Shown here piece after piece: positions 49,901-58,053 of a DNA stretch of 64,000 nucleotides; position 1 is the stretch's first letter, and each line of letters starts with the position of its first letter. Location: NCBI GenBank assembly GCA_030583605.1, contig CP129466.1:1433001-1497000 (forward strand), in the 5' to 3' direction. The notes under the pieces were generated by a model. That model did no database searches. It had not been told where the DNA came from and saw only the letters and a program-made list of their open reading frames with translations. The stretch comes from Gammaproteobacteria bacterium. Lineage in GTDB: Bacteria > Pseudomonadota > Gammaproteobacteria > Steroidobacterales > GCA-2729495. A program made the translations under genes and the position numbers.

Positions 49901-49973
49901 TGCCCTTCGCCCAGGCGAGGCCAGCGCTGCTCGCGTGTTGCGTGAGCTGGTGAAGAACCAGCGGCTCGGCTAA
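46959..49973 (+). CDS. DUF1156 DNA methyltransferase
   Basis: The large protein (1004 residues) contains a SAM-binding motif DTFCGSGQIPFEAARLGCDV (about 222-241) and the catalytic DPPY in YVTDPPYGDAVKYEEILEFF (about 613-632), so it is a beta- or alpha-like N6-adenine/N4-cytosine DNA methyltransferase. The N-terminal DUF1156 region begins LSLKDAPALIERLLPVQKLS. It may mark self DNA in an operon with DUF499, DUF3780 and a helicase. The modified site cannot be predicted. Confidence 0.85.
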   Translation: MSTPVVPLSLKDAPALIERLLPVQKLSVEAYKEQMAVHGKTLTALGGYWKGRKPLILNKACVLGCLLPATDTPARDLEIFEMLMAMDDESFVVRRKRRPRPKEILERLSIARITDYFSVLPEDVLPRSAPIDWTKPEYNVVKVSWRDDLPERERRKLESQMLPRVPYRQRAEEARRPEEVIDSVHDHIWDEVNAHLGTSANTFPELVEQLGIMRFGHRPRLADTFCGSGQIPFEAARLGCDVYASDLNPVACMLTWGAFHIVGGSPQSREQFARDQQALVQRVKADIDRLGVETDGHGWRAKVFLYCVEARCPQTGWLVPLLPTLVISKREKVIARLVPDARQKRYDIEILQQVNADDFLLAEDGTVRSDGRGQEPYLIHRVDGVEYRTKISTLRGDYRKEDGSNGNRLRLWEKSDFKPRPDDIFQERLYCIQWMRPKKKGKGDDYEFRGVSADDLNREGIVEAFVAKHIADWQAKGWIPDMRIEPGDETERLYRERGWTHWHHLFNSRQLLIAGLVNRYSDAKLKLRMAQMLNSSARLTRWSIGDGEGRSGGVKQVFDNQALNTLLNYGCRAAPYALDLVESELKSFPLPEREALRIDCRSADQIDTTNDLYVTDPPYGDAVKYEEILEFFIAWLRKNPPAEFAQWIWDSRRALAIKGEDEGFRRGMVSAYKRMADRMPDNGIQVVMFTHQSGAIWADMANIVWAAGMHVTAAWYVVTETDSALREGSYVKGTVLLVLRKSHGWHKTTRDDLAWEIQEEVEKQVADLTGLNQQAKGLYRDENVFEDADIQMAGYAAALRVLTRYAVIDGRDMTAEAIRPRVKGETTFVDGLIAFAVDTANRCLVPQGVTKGRWEKLSGAERFYLKMLDMESRGSKTLDNYQNFAKAFKVRDFKPLLESHKANDARLKSAVEFGRAEMGEGSELHQSTLRAVLYGLMELQKDVDGAEVLAHLTLNVPNYYSDMTQREMVVELADYLETRLDALRPGEASAARVLRELVKNQRLG

Positions 49974-49992
49974 ACAGCGATCTGTCTGCGCC

Positions 49993-50514
49993 GTGGCGAC
50001 CCCTCCTGAAATCGATCCGAGCGACAGCAGAGCCCAACGGGAGGTTGAGGCTGTGATGCTGAGGCGACTGGAGGAGCGGAACCCCACCTGGAAGCGCATC
50101 GCCTGGCGGGAGGCTGCCCTCGGCCTCGGGCTGCCTCCGGTCTGGCAGAAGGCCGCTCCGGACGCGGTGTGGAAGACGGAGTGCGGGAAGACGATCGTCG
50201 CGGAGGCCTATTCGCGGATCGGCGAACTTACGGCCGGTCATCGACGCAAGCTTGCAATGGACGCCCTCAAGCTACTCGGACTGCGACACGCACTCTCTTC
50301 CGTTGAGAACGCACGCTACGTCTTGCTCGTCCCTGACGAGCTCGTTGAAAGCCTGCGGGGTGACGGATGGTTTCCCGCTGCGCTCTCGTTGGCTGCGGAG
50401 CTTGTTTCCGTGACGCTCAGCCCCGACGAGCGCGAAAGGCTGCATCAGGCATCTGCAAGACAGGCTCAGGGGCAGGCTCGCCTTAAGCGCTCGCGGGACG
50501 GCAGGGCGACATGA
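49993..50514 (+). CDS. Uncharacterised protein of the DUF499 operon
   Basis: This 173-residue protein lies between the methyltransferase and the helicase and is coupled to the latter by ATGA. The central part VWKTECGKTIVAEAYSRIGE followed by AGHRRKLAMDALKL loosely recalls a PD-(D/E)xK fold, but the usual Lys is Tyr. I do not recognise the family with confidence. GTG 49993 is the start. Confidence 0.65.
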   Translation: MATPPEIDPSDSRAQREVEAVMLRRLEERNPTWKRIAWREAALGLGLPPVWQKAAPDAVWKTECGKTIVAEAYSRIGELTAGHRRKLAMDALKLLGLRHALSSVENARYVLLVPDELVESLRGDGWFPAALSLAAELVSVTLSPDERERLHQASARQAQGQARLKRSRDGRAT

Positions 50515-53219
50515 GTTCTATTGTTCGATTTTCCTCCCGGCGCCAGCGTCTCGACCACGCATTCCTCAATCAGAGGCTGAAGGGCGCGAAGTCATATCGG
50601 CGAATCGCTGGGTACTTTCGCAGCTCCATTTTCGAGCTAGTGGGAGAGGAGATTGCGGCAATTCCGACGGTGCAGGTCGTCTGCAACAGCGAGCTCGATG
50701 CAGCCGACGTCATTGTGTCTCGCCATGCGCGCGAAACCTCGCTGAAGGAGCGCTGGAACGAGGCGCCGGCCGAGGTGGAGGCACTTCTGCACCGGGACCG
50801 CTACCGAAGGCTCCACGAGCTCCTCACGAGCGGCCGGGTCGAGATTCGAGTGGTCCCCAAGGACCGTGTCTTCATTCACGGCAAGGCCGGGGTCATCGAA
50901 GGCGAGGACGGCCAGAAGACCTGCTTCCTTGGTTCCATCAACGAGACCAAGAGTGCGTTTGCTCAGAATTACGAGATCCTGTGGGAGGACCCTTCTTCTG
51001 AGGGCGTTGCCTGGGTCGAGGAGGAGTTCGCCGCGCTCTGGGCAGACGCTTACCCGCTGCCCGACGCAATCATCGAGGAGGTGCGTCGCGTTGCTGAGCG
51101 AGTCGAGATTCGATTTGCCGACACCAAGCCCGCAGATATGCCGGCGGCAGCACTCGCGGAGAGCCCGATTTACCGAGGCGGCGAGCAGCTCCAGCCCTGG
51201 CAACGGTCATTTGTGACGATGTTCCTTCGGCATCGGGAGACTTATGGCCGCGCGCGCCTACTGCTCGCCGATGAAGTGGGCGTGGGCAAGACGCTGTCGC
51301 TCGCCGCGAGCGCCATGATCTCCGTCCTGCTGGACGATGGCCCAGTACTGATTCTTTGCCCCTCGACTCTCACCCTGCAATGGCAGGTTGAACTGGCCGA
51401 CAAGCTCGGCATTCCGAGTGCGGTGTGGTCATCCACTAAAAAGGTGTGGCTTGACCCGCGCGGGCACGAAATCCGGACCCGAGGCCCGGAAGACATCGGG
51501 CGTTGCCCCGCGCAGATCGCGATCGTTTCAACGGGCCTGATCTTCCACGATTCCGAGGAGCGCCAGTACTTGCTTGCGCGCAAGTTCGGGACGGTGGTCT
51601 TGGACGAGGCGCACAAGGCGCGCCGGCGTGGCGGGCTCGGCAAGCAGAAAGAGGAGCCAAACAACCTGCTGGACTTCATGCTGCGGATCGGGCACCGCGC
51701 CAAGAACCTGCTTCTCGGCACGGCAACTCCGATCCAGACGGAGGTCTACGAGCTGTGGGATCTACTGCGCATCCTCAACGCGGGTTCCGATTTCGTGCTC
51801 GGGCGCGAGCTCTTCGGACGATGGGTCGAGTGGGAGCGTGCGCTGCCCATCGTCAAAGGCTCTGAAGTCCCTGTCGAGGATCGTGATGCGTGGGAATGGC
51901 TGCGCAATCCGCTTCCTCCCGCGAGTGAGGATGCTCTTTTCGCGACTCTCCGGCTTCAACTCGGGATGCCCGATCAGACATTCTTTACCGACCGAGGCTT
52001 CGGTTCGCTCGGATTTCTGGAGCAACAGGCAATCGCACAGGCCCTCGCTCCCGGATACCTGCGCGAACATAACCCGGTGGTTCGTCATACAGTTTTGCGG
52101 CGCAGATCGACGCTCGAGAACGCGGGCCTGCTGGAGCGCGTAGGCGTCTCCATTCATCCAGAGCCGGACGCGCCGGCCGATGCCTATCGAGGCGTCGGCT
52201 TCGAAGGCCTCGGGCTACTCACTAACCACCCGTTTGATCTGGCTTATCAAGCGGCCGAAGAGTTCACGGCGGCTCTGAAGAAGCAAGGAAGCCGGGCCGC
52301 AGGATTCATGAAGACGCTGCTCCTCCAGCGGATCTGTTCGAGCTTCGCCTCGGGGCGGAGCACAGCGGAGAAGATGCTTAGGCGCGAGGCTCTGGAGGAG
52401 GAAGAAGAGGCACGCGTCATCGACGAGGTGCTGAGCACGCTGTCGAGCAATGAGACGGCCCATCTGCGGACCATTGTTGATGAGCTTTCACGGCCAGAGG
52501 CCCGCGACCCAAAGGTCTCTGCCGTGAAGTACTTTCTGACGGAGCACCGGACCGATGGCAAGACTTGGCTTGAGCACGGCTGCATCGTCTTCAGCCAGTA
52601 CTACGACACCGTGCGCTCGCTAGCCGGGGATCTGGCTTTGGCGCTGCCTGGCGAGCCGGTTGCGATCTACGCAGGTGCTGGCAGGAGCGGCATCTATCGC
52701 GGTCCCGACTTCGCCTCCGTCGAGCGCGAAGACATCAAGGCCGCTGTAAAGCGACGGGAGATCCGACTGCTCGTTGCGACCGACGCCGCGTGCGAAGGCT
52801 TGAACCTTCAGACCCTGGGAACCCTGATCAACGTCGATCTGCCATGGAATCCTTCGCGGCTGGAGCAACGCCTCGGGCGGATCAAACGCTTCGGCCAGGT
52901 ACGAGCCAACGTGGACATGCTCAATCTCGTCTATCACGAGACGCAGGACGAGCGGGTCTATGCGGTTATTTCCAGGCGTATGAAGGACCGCTACGACATC
53001 TTCGGCAGTCTGCCTGACACCATCGAGGACGATTGGATCGAGAACGTGGAGGATCTCGAAAGGAAGATGGACGAGTACATCCACCTCCGCGCTCAGACAC
53101 GCAACGTGTTCGAAATGCGATACCAGGAGACCATCGATCCCGACCAGGACCGATGGGAACTCTGTTCGCGCGTGCTTGCGCGACGAGACATTGTCGACAA
53201 GCTGTCCGCACCGTGGTGA
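50511..53219 (+). CDS. PLD-SNF2 helicase
   Basis: The N-terminal domain has a phospholipase-D-like nuclease signature: VFIHGKAGVI (about residue 121), then FLGSINETKSAFAQNYEI. The rest is an SNF2/RapA-like helicase with LLADEVGVGKTLSLA (Walker A about 253), VLDEAHKARR (about 364), LLGTATPIQ, CIVFSQYYDTV and a motif VI of RLEQRLGRIKRFGQ. The 902-residue fusion is the last gene of the WYL-DUF499 operon and is probably its DNA-translocating effector. Confidence 0.85.
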   Translation: MSSIVRFSSRRQRLDHAFLNQRLKGAKSYRRIAGYFRSSIFELVGEEIAAIPTVQVVCNSELDAADVIVSRHARETSLKERWNEAPAEVEALLHRDRYRRLHELLTSGRVEIRVVPKDRVFIHGKAGVIEGEDGQKTCFLGSINETKSAFAQNYEILWEDPSSEGVAWVEEEFAALWADAYPLPDAIIEEVRRVAERVEIRFADTKPADMPAAALAESPIYRGGEQLQPWQRSFVTMFLRHRETYGRARLLLADEVGVGKTLSLAASAMISVLLDDGPVLILCPSTLTLQWQVELADKLGIPSAVWSSTKKVWLDPRGHEIRTRGPEDIGRCPAQIAIVSTGLIFHDSEERQYLLARKFGTVVLDEAHKARRRGGLGKQKEEPNNLLDFMLRIGHRAKNLLLGTATPIQTEVYELWDLLRILNAGSDFVLGRELFGRWVEWERALPIVKGSEVPVEDRDAWEWLRNPLPPASEDALFATLRLQLGMPDQTFFTDRGFGSLGFLEQQAIAQALAPGYLREHNPVVRHTVLRRRSTLENAGLLERVGVSIHPEPDAPADAYRGVGFEGLGLLTNHPFDLAYQAAEEFTAALKKQGSRAAGFMKTLLLQRICSSFASGRSTAEKMLRREALEEEEEARVIDEVLSTLSSNETAHLRTIVDELSRPEARDPKVSAVKYFLTEHRTDGKTWLEHGCIVFSQYYDTVRSLAGDLALALPGEPVAIYAGAGRSGIYRGPDFASVEREDIKAAVKRREIRLLVATDAACEGLNLQTLGTLINVDLPWNPSRLEQRLGRIKRFGQVRANVDMLNLVYHETQDERVYAVISRRMKDRYDIFGSLPDTIEDDWIENVEDLERKMDEYIHLRAQTRNVFEMRYQETIDPDQDRWELCSRVLARRDIVDKLSAPW

Positions 53220-53261
53220 ATTGAGAGCGGCACCTAACATACATTCCCAGAGACGGCGCGC

Positions 53262-53468
53262 ATGAAGGCAAGTGATCGCCCATTTACCAAGATCATCAAT
53301 GGCACGACGCAGTTCGTGATTCCCATCTTCCAGCGAGATTACGGCTGGACAGAGGGTGTAGGCATCCAGCCGTTTGCCCGTCGGGCCGTTCTCGGAGGCA
53401 ATCCAACCGATGTCCTCGATGTGGTCCCGCAATATGTAAGAAGTACGAATCGGGCGAGGCCAAGGTGA
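53262..53468 (+). pseudogene. Remnant of a DUF262 (GmrSD-type) gene
   Basis: The first 31 codons encode MKASDRPFTKIINGTTQFV then IPIFQRDYGWTE, the conserved N terminus of DUF262 proteins such as GmrS/BrxU-type restriction enzymes. After 53354 the similarity stops and the frame runs out 38 codons later. The remaining part of the gene is missing, so this is a deletion scar. The stop overlaps the GTG of the next gene. Confidence 0.7.
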
Positions 53469-56080
53469 CGGTCTTCAAGGAAATTCTCCAATGGTCGCAA
53501 GACCGCCCCGCGTGGCAGCGTGAGGCGCTGCGCCGTCTCGTGCTCAATGGAGAACTCAATGACGAAGACATCAACGCCATGGCCGAGATCTGCAAGAGCG
53601 GCCAAGGTCTTGCCGAACAGCGCGACAACGTGCCGCTTGCCAAGGAGCATGTGCCGGACCAGACAGCGGGCGCGCCCGTATCGCTCGTTTCGATCTTCCA
53701 TCATCGCGGCGTGAACGCGCTGGCAGAGGATCAGACTCTCAATTTCGGTCCAGGCCTCACGGTCGTCTATGGCGACAACGGCGCAGGCAAGACGGGCTAC
53801 ATCCGCATCCTCAAGAGCGCCTGCCGGGCGCGCGGCCCGGAGAAGATTTTGGGCAACGTGGTGTCCGGCACAACACCACTCGCGCCCGTGGTTGCCATCA
53901 AATACAAGGTCGGCGCGGAGCCAGCTCCCCGCGAGTGGGCCGGCGGCAACGAAGACGAGTTCGTTTCGAGGGTGAGCGTTTTCGACACGCAATGCGCCGC
54001 TGTCTATCTCACTGAGAAGACCGACGTTGCGTTCCGGCCGTTCGGCTTGGACTTATTCGACAAGCTCGTAAAGGCGTGCAAAGCCGTTCGCACGAAGCTG
54101 GAATCCGAACAGCGCGCACTCGGCACGAACGCGTTGACCGCCGTGCAGGCAACGACTCCGGAAGGCACCGCCGTAGCGAGGTTTCTCGCGAACGTCAGTT
54201 CGCTGACCAAACCGGAGGCGGTACAAGCGCTGGCGCAGCTCTCGCCGGAGGCAGAGGCTCGCCTCGCGCTTCTCGAAAAGTCCCTGCTGGACTTACAGGC
54301 TAACGACCCCGAGAAGCTGATCCGGCAGCTCACCGTGCGCGCCGGACGGGTTCAAGCGCTGGTCCGTCATCTCAAGGAGGTCGAAGCCGCCCTAGCCGAC
54401 GACGCCCTGAAGGCGGTCTTCGATGCCCGGACCGAGGGACGCCGCAAGAGCGAGGAAGCCAAGCGCTTGCGCGAGGCCACGTTTCCGCAAGGACTCTTGC
54501 AGGGAACGGGGACCGATGCGTGGACCACGCTCTGGGAGTCGGCGCGGCGTTTCTCGCAGGAGCATGCGTATCCGAATCAGCCCTTTCCGGTTGTCGAAGG
54601 CGGGGCGCAGTGCGTCCTCTGTCAGCAGGATCTCGATCACGCAGCCGCCCACCGGCTCAAGCAGTTCGAGGGCTTTGTGGCTTCGACGGTCGAACGCGAA
54701 CTCCGCCAGATCCGAGACACGTTCACACGGCGGCGAAAAGAGTTCGCCGATTACAAAACGACGACCGAGGCGGTTGACGAAACGCTCAAGGAAATCCGCA
54801 TCGAGCACGAGGCCGTGGCGGACGCCATCAGCGCGGCGCTGGCATCGAACGAGAAGCGCAGAGCCGCCGTATTGTCTGCTCTCACAGAAGATAAGGACTT
54901 GGCCGCCGATTGTGCGGCCCTTGTGTCTGTCACTGCCGGCGCCGAGGCACTGTCGACTCAGATCGACGAGCGCATCAAGGCGCTGCGCACCAGCGCGAAC
55001 GACCAGACACGCAAGAACATGACTGCCGAAGCACAGGAGCTGCGCGCCCGGAAGTTACTGGCCGTGCATCAGCAGACTGTCCTCGACGACATTGAGCGCC
55101 GGAAGAAATACGCCGCCTACGGCCTGTGCATCGACGATACGAAGACGCAGGCGATCACGGCCAAGAGCACGGCCCTCACCAAGACGGCCGTGTCGGAGAA
55201 GCTCAAGAAGAGCTTTCAAGACGAACTGGTGAAGCTCTCTTTCGGCCATGTCGAAGTCGAGCTGAAAGAGCTTGGCGGCGCGGAAGGCATCTTCTATCAC
55301 AAACTGGTTCTCACGCGCGCACCCGGCGTCGAGCTGCCGAAGGTCGTCAGCGAGGGTGAACAGCGCTGCCTTTCAATTGCCGCTTTCTTCGCTGAACTCA
55401 GCACAGCCGACGATCCCTCCGGCATCGTGTTCGACGATCCTGTGTCCTCTCTGGATTTTCACTGGCGCAACGGCGTGGCGCGGCGACTAGTGCAGGAATC
55501 CAAGACGCGGCAGGTCATCGTCTTTACGCACGATCTCGTGTTCCTGTTTGCGCTTCAACAGTACGCCGAGAAGCTGGGCATCGAACCACTCGACCAATAT
55601 GTTCGCTATCAGTCCAAGGGGGCGGGTGTATGCACCGAAGAGCTTCCTTGGGAGGCGCTGCACGTAAAGAAGAAGATCGGGTATCTGAACAATTGTTGGC
55701 AAGCCGCCGACAAGCTGTCACGCGAGGGGCATCAGGACGCCTACGAGAAAGAGGCCAAGCATCTTTACGGCCTGCTTCGCGAAGCGTGGGAACGCGCGCT
55801 CGAAGAGGTGCTTCTGGGTGGCGTGGTCGAACGTTACAGGCCGGGCGTGCAGACGCAGCAGATTGCTCAAATCGCCGACATCAGCGATGAGGACTGCAAG
55901 GCCGTCGAGACGGCCATGACGAAGTGTTCGACATGGCTGCCGGGTCACGACAAGGCTGCGGCAGCCCGCGCGCCGGTGCCTGCGCCGGCCGAACTCAAAG
56001 CAGATATTGAAGCGCTTGCAAGCTGGGTTGCAGCAGTTCGCAAACGGCGAGAGAAGAAAACGAAGGCTGTTGCGTCATGA
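53465..56080 (+). CDS. Zinc-hook ABC ATPase with RloC/PrrC-like C terminus
   Basis: The protein has Walker A GDNGAGKTGY (about residue 102), long coiled-coil segments around a CVLC zinc hook (about 382), the ABC signature VVSEGEQRCLSIAAFF (about 625) and Walker B GIVFDDPVSSLD (about 652). In the C terminus LLREAWERALEEVLL contains Arg-x3-Glu (about 771) and a His follows 51 residues after the Glu (WLPGHD), similar in order to the anticodon-nuclease triad of PrrC and RloC. RloC is a zinc-hook tRNase, so this could be a tRNA-cleaving defence ATPase. It is coupled by ATGA to the GHKL gene. Confidence 0.75.
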   Translation: MTVFKEILQWSQDRPAWQREALRRLVLNGELNDEDINAMAEICKSGQGLAEQRDNVPLAKEHVPDQTAGAPVSLVSIFHHRGVNALAEDQTLNFGPGLTVVYGDNGAGKTGYIRILKSACRARGPEKILGNVVSGTTPLAPVVAIKYKVGAEPAPREWAGGNEDEFVSRVSVFDTQCAAVYLTEKTDVAFRPFGLDLFDKLVKACKAVRTKLESEQRALGTNALTAVQATTPEGTAVARFLANVSSLTKPEAVQALAQLSPEAEARLALLEKSLLDLQANDPEKLIRQLTVRAGRVQALVRHLKEVEAALADDALKAVFDARTEGRRKSEEAKRLREATFPQGLLQGTGTDAWTTLWESARRFSQEHAYPNQPFPVVEGGAQCVLCQQDLDHAAAHRLKQFEGFVASTVERELRQIRDTFTRRRKEFADYKTTTEAVDETLKEIRIEHEAVADAISAALASNEKRRAAVLSALTEDKDLAADCAALVSVTAGAEALSTQIDERIKALRTSANDQTRKNMTAEAQELRARKLLAVHQQTVLDDIERRKKYAAYGLCIDDTKTQAITAKSTALTKTAVSEKLKKSFQDELVKLSFGHVEVELKELGGAEGIFYHKLVLTRAPGVELPKVVSEGEQRCLSIAAFFAELSTADDPSGIVFDDPVSSLDFHWRNGVARRLVQESKTRQVIVFTHDLVFLFALQQYAEKLGIEPLDQYVRYQSKGAGVCTEELPWEALHVKKKIGYLNNCWQAADKLSREGHQDAYEKEAKHLYGLLREAWERALEEVLLGGVVERYRPGVQTQQIAQIADISDEDCKAVETAMTKCSTWLPGHDKAAAARAPVPAPAELKADIEALASWVAAVRKRREKKTKAVAS

Positions 56081-56829
56081 GCAACGTCAACATCAAGCGA
56101 GCTGTTGAAAACATCCGGGCCAACACTACCGTCTATACCCCCGTTGTCGAAATGATTGTCAACGGTATTCAGGCCATAGACGAGACGGGCCGGAAGGACG
56201 GCAAAGTGGAGGTCCGCGCTCAGCGGAGCAACCAAGTCGAACTCGATGGCAGCCTGCCGGAAGTGATCGGCTTCGACATTGAAGATAACGGCATTGGTTT
56301 CACGGATGCCCACCGGAAATCATTCGATACGCTCTACACCGACCTCAAGATCACTGAGGGCGGTAAAGGGTTCGGACGATTTACCGGCCTCAAGTACTTC
56401 GAAGACCTGCACGTCACGAGCGTCTATCGCGACGGTGACGGCTTCAGGTCCCGCAGCTTTTCTATGGGCAAGGAGCACGAAATCATCGTGCGCGAAAAGG
56501 TCGCGGTGGCCGACAGGGCCGATACGGGATCGACGGTAACGCTTGCCACGCTCCGAGGCGGGCGCGGGTTCGACAAGAAACTGTCGACCATCGCCCGCAA
56601 TCTTGTCGAGCGTCTTCTCCCGTACTTTATTACGCAGGACTACACCTGCCCGCACATCATCCTTAGCGAGCAGGACGGCACCGGCGCGATCCGCCTCAAT
56701 GACTACGTAAGTAACGAGCTGTCCGCCGTCATCCGCGAGATCAGTGTCGAGCGCAAAACGTTCACGCTCAAGGCCCGCGACACGGACGAAGAGTTCTTGG
56801 TGCGGGTTTTCAAGCTTTATTCGCCGCGC
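56077..56829 (+). pseudogene. 5' part of GHKL ATPase-nuclease gene interrupted by IS3
   Basis: These 251 codons encode a GHKL (HSP90/MutL/histidine-kinase-like) ATPase: VVEMIVNGIQAID (N box), GFDIEDNGIGF (G1) and EGGKGFGRFTGLKYF (G2). The frame then enters an IS3 element at 56830 and stops at 56859. The last codon, CGC, is the target duplication. The rest of the gene lies at 58054-59310. It starts by ATGA overlap with the ABC ATPase gene. Confidence 0.85.
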
Positions 56830-56834
56830 GGGTT

Positions 56835-57695
56835 CTACCCCATTTCCGCGGACAGTTGAGTTAAGGCTGTAAACTTCCGATCTTGCCGTGCCACTCTACG
56901 ACGCATTCGTGGATTGTGGAACCGTTCCAGATAGTCGAACAGGTCCGCCCGCGCTTCGTCGCGAGTCCGATACTTTCGATGGTTCACGCGTTCGCGTTTG
57001 AGCATTCCAAAGAACCCCTCGCAGGCCGCGTTGTCGGCGCAGTGACCGACGGCGCTCATGCTGCACACCAGGGCATTGCCCCCGAGGAACTTCTGGTAGG
57101 TGCCGCTGATGAACTGCCCGCCGCGATCCGAGTGCAGGATGGTCTCCGAGCCGCCCGCCCTTTGCCATACGGCCATTTGCACGGCACGCACGACCATGTG
57201 GCGATCCTGGCGATGATGCATGGACCAGCCGACTACCAAGTTGCTGAACAGATCCAGCACGACGCACAGATGCAGCTTGCCTTCGAGCGTCGGGATCTCG
57301 GTGATATCGGTGACCCACTTGGTCTCCGGTTCGTTGGCCGTGAAGTCGCGCTCGAGCAGATTCTCGACGCCCACGGGGCGAGCACCAGGCTTGCCACCGA
57401 ACCGACGCTTGCGCCGCCGCGGCCAGCCCTGCAATCCGGCTTTGGCCATCAGGCGGGCCACGCGGTTCAGACTGACCATCTCGCCTTCGTCAGTGAGATC
57501 CTCGTGCATGCGTGGCGCTCCGATCACGCCCAGGCTGTCCTCGTGGATCTCCTGGATACGCTCCAACAGACGCGCATTGGCGCGTGCCCGCGGCCCCGGC
57601 GTACGGCACGCAAAGGCGTAGAAGCCGCTCCGGGAGACTCGCAGGCAGCGACACATCAACCCGACCGGGTACTCACTGCGGCAGTGTGCAATCAC
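56835..57695 (-). CDS. IS3-family transposase OrfB
   Basis: The DDE integrase core is intact: Asp in [16 protein letters not shown], Asp in [11 protein letters not shown] and Glu in [18 protein letters not shown]. An HTH_21-type region ([20 protein letters not shown]) precedes it. The frame begins with ATG overlapping the orfA stop, but the -1 frame is open upstream to a slippery site, so the active transposase is probably the OrfAB fusion. The stop codon is within the left terminal repeat. Confidence 0.93.
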   Translation of the reverse strand: MIAHCRSEYPVGLMCRCLRVSRSGFYAFACRTPGPRARANARLLERIQEIHEDSLGVIGAPRMHEDLTDEGEMVSLNRVARLMAKAGLQGWPRRRKRRFGGKPGARPVGVENLLERDFTANEPETKWVTDITEIPTLEGKLHLCVVLDLFSNLVVGWSMHHRQDRHMVVRAVQMAVWQRAGGSETILHSDRGGQFISGTYQKFLGGNALVCSMSAVGHCADNAACEGFFGMLKRERVNHRKYRTRDEARADLFDYLERFHNPRMRRRVARQDRKFTALTQLSAEMG

Positions 57696-57997
57696 CGCGT
57701 ACCGCTCGGTGACTGCTTCGCGAAGTACGCTGCCGCGTCTTTTAAAAAATCCCGTTCCTTGGTGACCTTCGACAACTCGCGCTTCAAGCGCGCCATCTCT
57801 TCGTCGCGAGCCGTCCCGCCGCCTGGAAAAGCCTTACCCGTACCGGCATCGGCCTCACGGACCCAGCGGGTCAGCATGTTCGGGTTGACGCCGACCTCCA
57901 AGGCAATCTTCCGGCAGCTCGACTGGGATCGCCGAACCAGCTCGACGAGTTCCCGCTTGTACTCAGGGCTGTAGTGCTTGCGCTTCGACATGGACAC
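57692..57997 (-). CDS. IS3-family OrfA
   Basis: OrfA is the HTH_8/LZ-type protein ([36 protein letters not shown]) with a short leucine-zipper-like tail ([19 protein letters not shown]). On the minus strand TTTTTTAAAAG at 57739-57749 offers a -1 slippery site near its end, and the -1 frame is open from there through orfB, giving [14 protein letters not shown] at the junction as in fused transposases. Confidence 0.9.
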   Translation of the reverse strand: MSMSKRKHYSPEYKRELVELVRRSQSSCRKIALEVGVNPNMLTRWVREADAGTGKAFPGGGTARDEEMARLKRELSKVTKERDFLKDAAAYFAKQSPSGTR

Positions 57998-58053
57998 TCC
58001 TTTGGCTCAGTATGAGCCTTAGTGAAAGTGTCCGCAGAATCAGGGTAGAACCC

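Larger units (their letters stand above)
56830..58053 (-). mobile_element. IS3-family insertion sequence, 1224 bp
   Basis: The 39-base terminal repeats (56830-56868 and 58015-58053, 30 matches) begin GGGTTCTACCC and contain GCGGACA and TAAGGCT blocks. Flanks show a 3-bp duplication CGC at 56827-56829 and 58054-58056. Two overlapping genes, orfA and orfB, are on the minus strand. It interrupts the GHKL nuclease gene. Both ORFs are intact, so it may be a recent insertion. Confidence 0.92.

Noticed and set aside
43307..53219. Assignment of the DUF499 operon to BREX or DISARM
   Set aside because: No PglZ, BrxL, DUF1998 (DrmB) or Lon-like gene is present. The ATPase and WYL regulator are only distantly similar, so no named type is assigned.
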